Assembly: GCA_964543195.1 (NCBI GenBank)
Contig: CAZIXF010000005.1
Coordinates: 59,215 to 123,214, forward strand
Direction of reading: 5' to 3'
Source of the DNA: JAGTVG01 sp964543195
GTDB lineage: Bacteria; Bacteroidota; Bacteroidia; Cytophagales; Cyclobacteriaceae
Length of the DNA stretch: 64,000 nt
Shown: positions 7,429-15,852 of the stretch, one piece after another
Layout of the letters: each line of letters begins with the position of its first letter
Position numbering within the stretch: position 1 is the first letter of the stretch
Translations under genes and position numbers: made by a program
Notes under the pieces: model-generated
Databases searched by the model: none
What the model was told of the DNA's origin: nothing
What the model saw: the letters and a program-made list of their open reading frames with translations, nothing else

Positions 7429-10400
7429 GTGAATAAAAAAGTATCGATGCTCAGGTTAATTCTGCTTTTATTCCTTCTTGCAGTTGGGATCGGTCAGGCC
7501 TTTCCGCAAGCTGTTACCATTACCGGAAAAGTTACTTCCGGAGATGGTGAAATGGGATTGCCCGGAGTTAATATTTTCATTGAGGGCACTGTACAGGGTA
7601 CCACCACTGACCTGGAAGGAAATTACGTGATAAACGTAGAAAGAGGGGATGTGCTTGTTTTTCAGATGGTGGGGATGCAATCGGTCAGGAGAAAAATCGG
7701 AGATCAGAATACGATAGACGTTTCCCTGCAGGAGGAAAGTCGGGTGCTTGAGGGAGTAGTGGTAACCGGATTTCAGGAGGTGGATCGCAAGCTGTTCACG
7801 GGTTCATCCGAAAAAGTAAAAATGGATGATATCAAGATCAAAAGTGAAACCGATGTGAGCCGGATGCTGGAAGGAAGGGTGGCCGGTGTAACCGTGGATA
7901 ATGTATCCGGCACCTTTGGTACGTCACCTAAAATCCGTATCCGGGGTAATACTTCAATCAATGGGAATAACCAGCCATTGTTCGTGGTGGATGGTGTAAT
8001 TCTCGAAGACCTGACCGATGTCAATACCGAGGATTTTATTTCCGGTAATGCGAATACACTGGTCAGTTCATCGATTGCCAATATCAATCCGAATGATATT
8101 GAATCTATCCAGATACTGAAGGATGCTTCCGCTACTGCCATCTATGGAGGGCGTGCTGCCAACGGTGTGATCGTGATCACCACCAGAAGAGGAAGAAGCG
8201 GTGATCTGCGGATCAATTATTCAGGTAATTATTCCGTCAAGTTGCGACCCACTTATAATCAGTTCGATCTGCTGAATTCTGCTGAAGAGATGTCCGTCTA
8301 CCGCGAATTATTTGAAAAAGGACTGATCGATATCGGCACTTCAGTCCAGGCCCGGAACTTCGGGGCCTTAGGCAAGATGTTTTCAATGATCGCGGAGCAT
8401 GACCTGGCCTGGGGAGAAGGAGGTACGTTAAATGAAGAGTTTTTGAATCAATATGAAAATGCCAATACAGACTGGTTCAGTGTCCTTTTCAATGATTTCG
8501 GACTCCAGCAGCAGCATTCACTGGATTTTGCCTCTGGAAGCGATAAATACAATAGCTATTATTCAATCAGCTATCTGAACGACCAGGGGCAGACCATAGC
8601 CGATAATGTACAACGAATAACCGGAACGGCCCGTAATACCTTTTTCATTTCTGATGAATTTACTTTCGGCCTCAAACTCAATGGAAGTTACCGTGACCAA
8701 CGGGCACCCGGCACCCGTAACCGGGAACTTGATCCTATAACGGGACGTTTCAGCCGGAATTTCGATATCAACCCCATGAGTTATGCCCTGAATACCGCAC
8801 GGTCGATCAGACCTTATAATGAAAACGGGGGGCTGGAATTCTTCAGAAGGAATTTTGCACTTTTTAATATATTGCAGGAACTTGACCTGAACTATATCGA
8901 TATCCAGGTGATCGACCTTTCCTCCCAGGCGGATTTTGAGATAAGACCCATGCCGGAATTAATGATCCAGGGAGTTTTCCAGGCCAGGTTTGCCAACACA
9001 AAACGGGATCATACGGTTCATGAAAAAAGTAACCAGGCCGAAGCATACCGGGCTGATGATACGCAGTATATTCAAAATGCGAACAATCTTCTTTTCCGGG
9101 ATCCGAACAATCCCGGTTTAAATCCGAAAGTAGTGTTGCCGGTTGGAGGTTTTAAATTTCTCGATGAAGATGATCTCCTGAATATATTCAGCCGGGTAAG
9201 CGCAAACTGGTCGAAATCACTGAATGAGATTCACGAGATCAATTTATTTGGTGGGAGTGAACTCCGGTTCTCGAACAGGCATACCGCCGGTAACACGGGT
9301 CTGGGCGTAGTTTATGAAAGCGGTGGCGTGGTGATCACCGATCCGAATATCATCGAATTCTTTAATCTCCAGAATATCCCCATATTCAGTCTTGATGAAA
9401 ACCGCGACCGGTTCCTTGGCTTTTTTATCAATGGCGGATATGCCTATAAATCACGGTATGTGGCCAATTTTACCGCCAGGTATGATGGATCGAACCAGCT
9501 TGGCGACAGCGACCAGGCAAGATATCTGCCGACCTGGAATGTCAGCGGGGCCTGGAATGTAGACCAGGAACCCTTTATGTCCGGTTTCACATACATCGAT
9601 TTTCTTAAGCTCAGGGCTACCTACGGGTTATCCGGCAACCTGCCCCCCGAAACCAGTGCATTGCTCAACCTGCAGGCTGATGTGACCATCCGGCCTACCG
9701 ATGTGGAACCCTATCTCTTCATCCAGGACCTGACCAATACGGAGTTGACCTGGGAAAAGCTCAAAGAATTTAATGCGGGAATGGATTTTGGCCTGTTCGA
9801 TGGAAAGATTACCACATCCCTCGATTATTACCGGCGACAGGCTTTTGACCTGATCGGCGTGGTACAGACCAGTGGAATAGGAGGACAGGGATTAAAGATC
9901 GGGAATTTTGCCGATATGGAATCGGATGGATTCGAGATCACCCTGACCACGCAAAACCTGAAACGCAATCAATTTTCATGGTCTACGAATTTTAATGTAG
10001 CGTATACGACTGACCGGATCACAAAGCTGGACTTCGGTCCCCGGATCGTGGATGCCATCAGCCAACAGGGGGCAGCCGTACTGGGCGGACCCCGCCGGAG
10101 CCTCTATTCCATGGATTTTGCCGGCCTGAACAGCAGGGGCATTCCGGAATTTTTTGATGAAAACGGGGAAAAAATATTCAATACGGACCTGCAGAGTCGT
10201 GTCGATCTTGATAGTAAACTGGTGTATGAAGGACCCACAGAACCACGAGGTGCCGGAGGTATGAATAATACCTTTTCATACAAAAACCTGTCCCTGAATG
10301 TGTTTCTTTCCTATAAATTCGATTACAAGATCCGGCTTAACGATGCATTTTTCCCGAATTACACTGATTTCGATGCTCTGCCGGGTGATCTGGTCGATCG

Positions 10401-10758
10401 CTGGGCAGTTCCCGGGGACGAAGAGTTGACCGATATTCCCGCCATCCTGGATGTAGGGGTGGCTCAGACCGATGGAAATATCGTTAATGCATATAATCTG
10501 TACAATAAAAGTACAGTCAGAGTAGCCGACGGTGATTACGTACGTTTGCGTGCCGTACAACTCAGATATAGTTTGCCTGCGGATTGGATGGCCAGGATTG
10601 GGTTGCGATCGGGATCTGTCATGGTAGAAGGAAATAATTTGGCATTGCTATATTCCGATAATACGCTGAATGGACAGGATCCGGAATTCTTTGCCACTGG
10701 GGGAGTCGCGCTGCCACCACCCAGAACGATCACGATGGCAATCAACCTGGGCTTTTAA
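7429..10758 (+). CDS. SusC/RagA-family TonB-linked outer-membrane transporter
   Basis: Outer-membrane barrel that imports oligomeric nutrients with a SusD-type lid, powered by TonB-ExbBD. The 1109-residue protein has a signal peptide to about residue 27, a carboxypeptidase-regulatory-like domain (about 29-107; VTITGKVTSGDGEMGLPGVN), and a plug domain (about 115-255) with the family marks VDGVI and IQILKDASATAIYGGRAANGV. A long barrel follows, ending in an aromatic strand (TMAINLGF). Translation may begin at GTG 7429 or, more likely, ATG 7447. The SusD gene starts 13 bases later. The substrate cannot be read because no glycoside hydrolase is linked. Confidence 0.93.
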   Translation: MNKKVSMLRLILLLFLLAVGIGQAFPQAVTITGKVTSGDGEMGLPGVNIFIEGTVQGTTTDLEGNYVINVERGDVLVFQMVGMQSVRRKIGDQNTIDVSLQEESRVLEGVVVTGFQEVDRKLFTGSSEKVKMDDIKIKSETDVSRMLEGRVAGVTVDNVSGTFGTSPKIRIRGNTSINGNNQPLFVVDGVILEDLTDVNTEDFISGNANTLVSSSIANINPNDIESIQILKDASATAIYGGRAANGVIVITTRRGRSGDLRINYSGNYSVKLRPTYNQFDLLNSAEEMSVYRELFEKGLIDIGTSVQARNFGALGKMFSMIAEHDLAWGEGGTLNEEFLNQYENANTDWFSVLFNDFGLQQQHSLDFASGSDKYNSYYSISYLNDQGQTIADNVQRITGTARNTFFISDEFTFGLKLNGSYRDQRAPGTRNRELDPITGRFSRNFDINPMSYALNTARSIRPYNENGGLEFFRRNFALFNILQELDLNYIDIQVIDLSSQADFEIRPMPELMIQGVFQARFANTKRDHTVHEKSNQAEAYRADDTQYIQNANNLLFRDPNNPGLNPKVVLPVGGFKFLDEDDLLNIFSRVSANWSKSLNEIHEINLFGGSELRFSNRHTAGNTGLGVVYESGGVVITDPNIIEFFNLQNIPIFSLDENRDRFLGFFINGGYAYKSRYVANFTARYDGSNQLGDSDQARYLPTWNVSGAWNVDQEPFMSGFTYIDFLKLRATYGLSGNLPPETSALLNLQADVTIRPTDVEPYLFIQDLTNTELTWEKLKEFNAGMDFGLFDGKITTSLDYYRRQAFDLIGVVQTSGIGGQGLKIGNFADMESDGFEITLTTQNLKRNQFSWSTNFNVAYTTDRITKLDFGPRIVDAISQQGAAVLGGPRRSLYSMDFAGLNSRGIPEFFDENGEKIFNTDLQSRVDLDSKLVYEGPTEPRGAGGMNNTFSYKNLSLNVFLSYKFDYKIRLNDAFFPNYTDFDALPGDLVDRWAVPGDEELTDIPAILDVGVAQTDGNIVNAYNLYNKSTVRVADGDYVRLRAVQLRYSLPADWMARIGLRSGSVMVEGNNLALLYSDNTLNGQDPEFFATGGVALPPPRTITMAINLGF

Positions 10759-10771
10759 TGATGGCTGGAAT

Positions 10772-12283
10772 ATGAAGAAAAGATTGTACATATCGTTTTA
10801 TTTTCAAACAGGCCTGATCATGCTGGTATTGACAGGAATGTTTTCGACCGGGTGTGATGATTACCTGGATGAGGTGCCCGATAACAGGGTGGCGCTTGAT
10901 GATCTGGATAAAATGGCACAGCTTCTTACCAACGCTTACTCCGAGGCAAGCTATGCGTTTACCGACTGGATGACCGACAACGTAGCCTATACCCGTGGCG
11001 TTAACCTGAGGACAAGCCATCAGGAGGCTTTTTCATGGTCAGATGCGACAACCAATGCTACCGAACCCGATTCCCCTGTTTTTTTCTGGAATGCAACCTA
11101 TAATGCCATAGCGCATGCCAATGAAGTGCTGGATGTTATTGATAATATTGAAGCCGATTCGGAGGAAGAGGTAGCTTTTAAAAATGCAGTAGAGGCAGAA
11201 GCCCTGCTCACCAGGGCATATGGCCATTTTATGCTGGTCAATGTGTTTTCCCGGCATTATGATTCAAGACGGGCGGGTACCAACCCTGGTGTACCCTATG
11301 TGAAAACACCCGAGACGGTTTTCATCAAGACATACGAAAGGAACTCAGTCAGGGAAGTTTATGACCAGGCTGAAGCGGATCTGCTACGGGGGCTGGATCT
11401 GGTCGATGACAGCTTTTTCGCCAATTCCGGCAAATATCATTTTAACCGCAATGCGGCGCTGGCTTTTGCCTCACGCTTTTATCTTTTTAAAGGTGATTAC
11501 GAGAAATGTATCGAGTACAGTAATGAATTGCTTGGATCAGATCCGGCTAATTATATTCGGGACTTGACCTCTGATGAATTCCTCAATGCCAGTTCATCCA
11601 TTGACGGGTACGCTCAGTTGTATTCTTCACCGGATCTTCCAGGTAATATCCTGTTGATGCGAAAGGTATCGCTGGTCCAGCGCCCGGACTTTGCGCATGG
11701 GCCCACTACTAGTCTTTACGGTGATCTGTTCGACCTCAATCCTTTTGCCGGCACGACCGATGAAAGGGAAAATCCTGCATTGGTAAAAGGAGAAAACGGG
11801 GTGTTCCCGGTCCGGTACCAGAGTTTGTTTCAACGGAGCAGCCTTAATTCCAATGTGGGTATACCTTATCATATTCACATAGCCTTCAGGGGTGAAGAGG
11901 TGCTGCTTAACCGTATGGAAGCGCTGGTTGAAACCAACAGGCTGAATGATGCGTTGAATGATCTTCAGGTGCTGGTGGACAACCGATACAGTGGTCAGAA
12001 GGTGGAAGTAACCATGGAATTGCTGAGGGCTGCTTATGGCGTAACCGGAAATCCCTTTGTCAGCAATAAATTCGTATTATCGGATTATATCCAGATCGAA
12101 AGAAGGAAGGAGTTTATCGTACAGGGTCTCCGCTGGTTCGATATTAAACGTTTTGAACTAGAGGTGGAACATCAGCTTCCCGATGGGACTGTATTGACAT
12201 TGAAGGAAAACGATCGAAGAAAGGCCATCCAGATTCCCACTACGGCTATCGAAGTGGGAGGACTTGAGCCCAATCCAAGATAA
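10772..12283 (+). CDS. SusD/RagB-family nutrient-binding outer-membrane lipoprotein
   Basis: Surface lipoprotein that caps the SusC barrel and binds the substrate. The ATG at 10772 gives a lipobox ending FSTGC (Cys28) followed by the typical DDYLDEVPDNR start of mature SusD proteins. The alpha-helical TPR-like body contains AEALLTRAYGHFMLVNVFSRHY, and the C-terminal RRKEFIVQGLRWFDIKRFE region is diagnostic of the family. An in-frame start at 10670 would put 34 unrelated residues before the signal and is rejected. It is translated directly after SusC and before the zinc lipoprotein. Confidence 0.93.
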   Translation: MKKRLYISFYFQTGLIMLVLTGMFSTGCDDYLDEVPDNRVALDDLDKMAQLLTNAYSEASYAFTDWMTDNVAYTRGVNLRTSHQEAFSWSDATTNATEPDSPVFFWNATYNAIAHANEVLDVIDNIEADSEEEVAFKNAVEAEALLTRAYGHFMLVNVFSRHYDSRRAGTNPGVPYVKTPETVFIKTYERNSVREVYDQAEADLLRGLDLVDDSFFANSGKYHFNRNAALAFASRFYLFKGDYEKCIEYSNELLGSDPANYIRDLTSDEFLNASSSIDGYAQLYSSPDLPGNILLMRKVSLVQRPDFAHGPTTSLYGDLFDLNPFAGTTDERENPALVKGENGVFPVRYQSLFQRSSLNSNVGIPYHIHIAFRGEEVLLNRMEALVETNRLNDALNDLQVLVDNRYSGQKVEVTMELLRAAYGVTGNPFVSNKFVLSDYIQIERRKEFIVQGLRWFDIKRFELEVEHQLPDGTVLTLKENDRRKAIQIPTTAIEVGGLEPNPR

Positions 12284-12308
12284 ATTATTGAATAATAAAA
12301 CAGATATA

Positions 12309-13172
12309 ATGAGGTTTTTTACCATAATAGCTGCTTTCATATTACTCATACAGCTCAATGCCTGTTATGAAACCGAAAACCTGAATGTACCGGTAAAAGA
12401 ATCACCGGATATATTAAAAAATGAATTGGACAGATACATTGATGAAGAGTTTACCCGGGAGTATGGCATGGCGATCCGCTATCGTTTTGTCGACCGCTAT
12501 GTGAGCCCCACACAGCGGGTTACACCGCCCCGGATAGAAGTGGTAAGGCCTATGCTCGACTTTATTGAATCGTACTGGATTCAACCGTATATATCGGTTG
12601 CGAACGGAGATGAGTTTTTCAGGAAACATGTACCGGCCGAAATTGTGTTACTGGGAGGCTTGATCTATAATGACGATGGTACCGTAATCCTGGGAACCGC
12701 TGATGCGGGTGCCCAAATCACATTTACCAATGTAAATGACATTGATTTAGATGATGATGCCTGGGTTGAACAACAGCTGCAGACCGTATACCATGAATTT
12801 GCCCATATCATACATCAACGTTATAAACTCCCCAATGCTTATGAAACCATCTCTCCACAGGGATACACCAGTGCGGGTTCCTGGTTTGTACTGACAAACG
12901 AGGAAGCCTTGCGCAGGGGATTTGTATCGCCATATGCCACCAGCTCTCCTAATGAGGATTTTGCAGAAACCGTAGCTTTTTATCTGTTTGATATAAATTT
13001 TGAATCCAAATTTATAATTCCCGAGTCTGATTGCAACACACCGGCCTGTGAGGAAAGAAATGAAGGTAAAAAATTGATTGCCCGGAAACTTAATGCGATC
13101 CTGTCACACTACCAGAAGGTAACCGGGGTGGATCTTGAAAGTGTAAGGAAAAATGTCCAGTCGAAATTATGA
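12309..13172 (+). CDS. Substrate-import-associated zinc metallohydrolase lipoprotein
   Basis: The 287-residue lipoprotein (signal ending QLNAC) carries an HExxH zinc site, YHEFAHIIHQ with His162, Glu163 and His166, plus a downstream EDFAETVAFYLF segment that probably supplies the third ligand or a glutamate. This matches the Bacteroidota family named for a metallohydrolase lipoprotein linked to SusC/SusD import. It sits 25 bases after SusD and 4 bases before the next gene, so it belongs to the same operon. A peptide or protein-derived substrate would fit a peptidase-like site, but this is inference. Confidence 0.85.
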   Translation: MRFFTIIAAFILLIQLNACYETENLNVPVKESPDILKNELDRYIDEEFTREYGMAIRYRFVDRYVSPTQRVTPPRIEVVRPMLDFIESYWIQPYISVANGDEFFRKHVPAEIVLLGGLIYNDDGTVILGTADAGAQITFTNVNDIDLDDDAWVEQQLQTVYHEFAHIIHQRYKLPNAYETISPQGYTSAGSWFVLTNEEALRRGFVSPYATSSPNEDFAETVAFYLFDINFESKFIIPESDCNTPACEERNEGKKLIARKLNAILSHYQKVTGVDLESVRKNVQSKL

Positions 13173-13176
13173 TCTG

Positions 13177-14577
13177 ATGAGCAGGTTTTATAGTATATTT
13201 TTTCTTTTTGTTTCCCTAATAATGGTTTCCTGCGAGGAGGATGACATGGGAAGACTGCCATCAGTGGAAGAACGGATAGATGAAGCGGTTACCAATCTCA
13301 GATCTGAATTGACAACGCCTGCCAATGGCTGGAAGATGGAATATAAACCCACTGAAGAATCCGGTGTTTTTTATATCATAATGGAGTTCGATGAAGAAGG
13401 TGAGGTAACCATAAAATCCGATGTGGCTGACAATAACGGAGAATTTTTCGATCATACCATACCTTACCGGATCGACAATGCGCTGGGTCTTGAATTGATC
13501 CTTGAAACCTATGGGGTATTTCACTATCTTTTCGAACAGGATGGCGCCACTTTTGGAGCTGAATTTGAATTCATCTATCGTGGTAAGGAAGGCGACAACC
13601 TGGTGTTTGAAAGTGCTTCAGATCTTTCTGATATAAAGACCAGGATCACCATGGTGCCGGCAGCGGAGACCGATAATGAACTGTTTGCACGTCAGCTATC
13701 GGAAAATCTCAATTATTTTGCTACCATCAGTCCACAGGCTTTACAACCCACCAATCCGCGGCAGCGGTTGATCATGGAAAACGCCGGTATCGCGCTTTAC
13801 TGGTCGCTGGATCCCGCAAAACGGATCATCCATACCTTCGTGGCCGGATCAGGCACAGGGTTTGAAGATGCCGGTTTCAATCCTTCCCTTGTGGATAGAA
13901 TGACCGGTTATCAGCTTCAGGGTAACCGCCTGATATTCCTCGATCCGCTTGAGTTCATTATTCAAAACAGGCGATATACGATAAATGCAATTGCATTTGA
14001 AGAGTTTACCTTATCGGGGCCTTCGCTTTGTGAAACAGAAGGGGATGCTTCGCCTGAATACAGGGGTCGCATTCAGGGTCTCGGCCAGGTTACTATGACG
14101 GCCAGTTTGTTCGATCTTGCAGGTACACAGTTCCAGCCCATCGCCGAGTTTCCCTACAGTGTAAACTCCTTTTTTATTTTTGATGAAACGGGAACATCAC
14201 TTTCTGAAGAAGGCCAAATTATTGCCGAAATGCTTCCTGAAGCTTCCGGCTTCCTTTTCTATTATGGTTTTGAATCAGATTCAATTCCTGCTAATTCAGT
14301 TGGCTTTATAATTGAAGACGAAAACGGTGAAGCCAGCATCATTACCAGGGAGTTTCAGGAAACGACAACAGTCGGGAATCGGGTGGAAATCAATTTTACA
14401 GGGAGTTTTTTCCATTCAGGAGATCCTGATGAAACGCTTGAAGGAAAAGTTACTGAAATCACTGACCTGTTATTCGAAGGCGGAAAAGTCTATGCCTTTG
14501 ATTTTCCTGTTGAGGACCTGACAGTTTTCCGGTTGTTCAATCCCTGCAGTCGGTATGAGATCTTTCTGGTAAGATAA
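13177..14577 (+). CDS. DUF4302 lipoprotein of the SusC/SusD locus
   Basis: The 466-residue product (from the ATG at 13177; an ATG at 13153 is also in frame) has a lipoprotein signal ending IMVSC and then EERIDEAVTNLRSELTTPANGWKMEY, the recognisable start of DUF4302 proteins. DUF4302 genes are repeatedly found next to SusC, SusD and HExxH lipoproteins, and that order is kept here. The protein is predicted to be surface-exposed and beta-rich. Its molecular role is unknown; extra binding protein of the import complex is the simplest inference. Confidence 0.8.
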   Translation: MSRFYSIFFLFVSLIMVSCEEDDMGRLPSVEERIDEAVTNLRSELTTPANGWKMEYKPTEESGVFYIIMEFDEEGEVTIKSDVADNNGEFFDHTIPYRIDNALGLELILETYGVFHYLFEQDGATFGAEFEFIYRGKEGDNLVFESASDLSDIKTRITMVPAAETDNELFARQLSENLNYFATISPQALQPTNPRQRLIMENAGIALYWSLDPAKRIIHTFVAGSGTGFEDAGFNPSLVDRMTGYQLQGNRLIFLDPLEFIIQNRRYTINAIAFEEFTLSGPSLCETEGDASPEYRGRIQGLGQVTMTASLFDLAGTQFQPIAEFPYSVNSFFIFDETGTSLSEEGQIIAEMLPEASGFLFYYGFESDSIPANSVGFIIEDENGEASIITREFQETTTVGNRVEINFTGSFFHSGDPDETLEGKVTEITDLLFEGGKVYAFDFPVEDLTVFRLFNPCSRYEIFLVR

Positions 14578-14866
14578 CTGCCGCCATATGTCATTATTTT
14601 GTATTGAAGAATTGGCAATCCCGGAAATTGATGAGCAGGACGACATTTAATCTAATCACGCCCCGGTTTCCTTAAATAAATTTTCGGGATCATAATTACC
14701 GTATGTTTTCCTTTGAAAAAAGGTTGTTTTTAAAATTTTCACCGAAAAGGTTTTAAAACATTGTCTTTTAGCGTGGATTTCCAGTTAAGATTAAGACATT
14801 CCTTCCTGAAAATGCTTATATGCTTGGACAATGAAAAAGAGATTGAATGTACTGTATGCTAATTCA

Positions 14867-15631
14867 TCATTCGATCAGGAAGAAAAGATCTACAGAATAA
14901 AGCCCTAAGGATACCTGGATAAAACCCTCACCATTTTCATCCACCGTACTGGTGGGAATCAGCACCGGGTTGAAGGTGACCACATTCATCACTTGAAAAT
15001 CTTCATTCTGGGCATTATTCAGGTCTTCCCCGTCAAAGTCAATGAATGATAATTCCCAGGTTTCATTGGTTAAGATAAAAGGATCGTTTCCCGGGTTGAT
15101 CTGAAAACCTATGGGTAGCTCAAAAGGGGCCAGGTCTTCAAGCAGGGGAGTGGCAATTCCCTGATTCGGATTATCTTCCGGTCCGATAAAGAGTATGAAA
15201 TCGGGATATTTGGTTGAATCCTGGCCATCGACTACCTCATCCCAATCTTCACCATCGGGATTCACAAAGGAAAAACTGTTTATGTTCAATCCGGTAAGAA
15301 CGCGTTCGCCCACAGCAATATCCTGGGAAAGTGAATCCACCTGATTATCCTCCGTGAATGCTTTGAGTATTACAGTATAGGTTCCTGTTTCTTCATAGGT
15401 CGTGGTTGGACTGATTTCTTCGGAGGTTTGTCCATCTCCGAAATCCCATTCATATCTGGCCGCATTGATGGAAAGGTTTTCAAATTTCACGGGCACGGTA
15501 ACTTCCACTATTTCAGGATCTGTTTCAAAATCTGCCATAGGGGTGGGCAGCGGGGGATCTTCCTGGTCACAGGAAACAAGGATGAACAAGGGTATGGCTA
15601 TTGCACCGATGGACTTAAATAGATTCTTCAT
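14867..15631 (-). CDS. PKD-domain lipoprotein
   Basis: The 254-residue exported lipoprotein (signal ending FILVSC) has one PKD domain at about residues 33-108, with the hallmark YEWDFGDGQTS and the closing pattern YTVILKAF. The C-terminal half (about 115-254) is a beta-rich domain of unknown type containing DFILFIGPEDN and WELSFIDFDGEDL. It faces the DUF4302 gene across 289 bases. Its own TACATTTG promoter makes it a separate unit, though its location suggests a role near the same import system. No catalytic motif is seen. Confidence 0.8.
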   Translation of the reverse strand: MKNLFKSIGAIAIPLFILVSCDQEDPPLPTPMADFETDPEIVEVTVPVKFENLSINAARYEWDFGDGQTSEEISPTTTYEETGTYTVILKAFTEDNQVDSLSQDIAVGERVLTGLNINSFSFVNPDGEDWDEVVDGQDSTKYPDFILFIGPEDNPNQGIATPLLEDLAPFELPIGFQINPGNDPFILTNETWELSFIDFDGEDLNNAQNEDFQVMNVVTFNPVLIPTSTVDENGEGFIQVSLGLYSVDLFFLIE

Positions 15632-15657
15632 AAGGATATTTCATTAGGGAATAAAAA

Positions 15658-15665
15658 CAAATGTA
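15658..15665 (-). promoter_or_regulatory. Putative -7 promoter element (TACATTTG) of the PKD lipoprotein gene
   Basis: The minus strand reads TACATTTG, an exact TAnnTTTG match 27 bases upstream of the ATG at 15631. It is the same octamer as the one upstream of the FKBP gene at 42531. Confidence 0.5.
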
Positions 15666-15852
15666 AATAAAAAAATAAAAATTAATAATGAAATGGAATT
15701 GATTATTTGGTTAATCGTCTGGGCGACAGTTAAGTGTATATGCGATTATGTCTTATGTAAATAAGAAAATATTTTTTCTGCCTATTATTAGAATTTTTAT
15801 TTAGTATATTTTTCACACAAAGGATTCTATCGTTGAACTGAAACCAATACGA

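Noticed and set aside
10670..10771. N-terminal extension of the SusD-like protein
   Set aside because: The extra 34 residues overlap the SusC gene and would precede the lipoprotein signal; the ATG at 10772 gives a proper lipobox.
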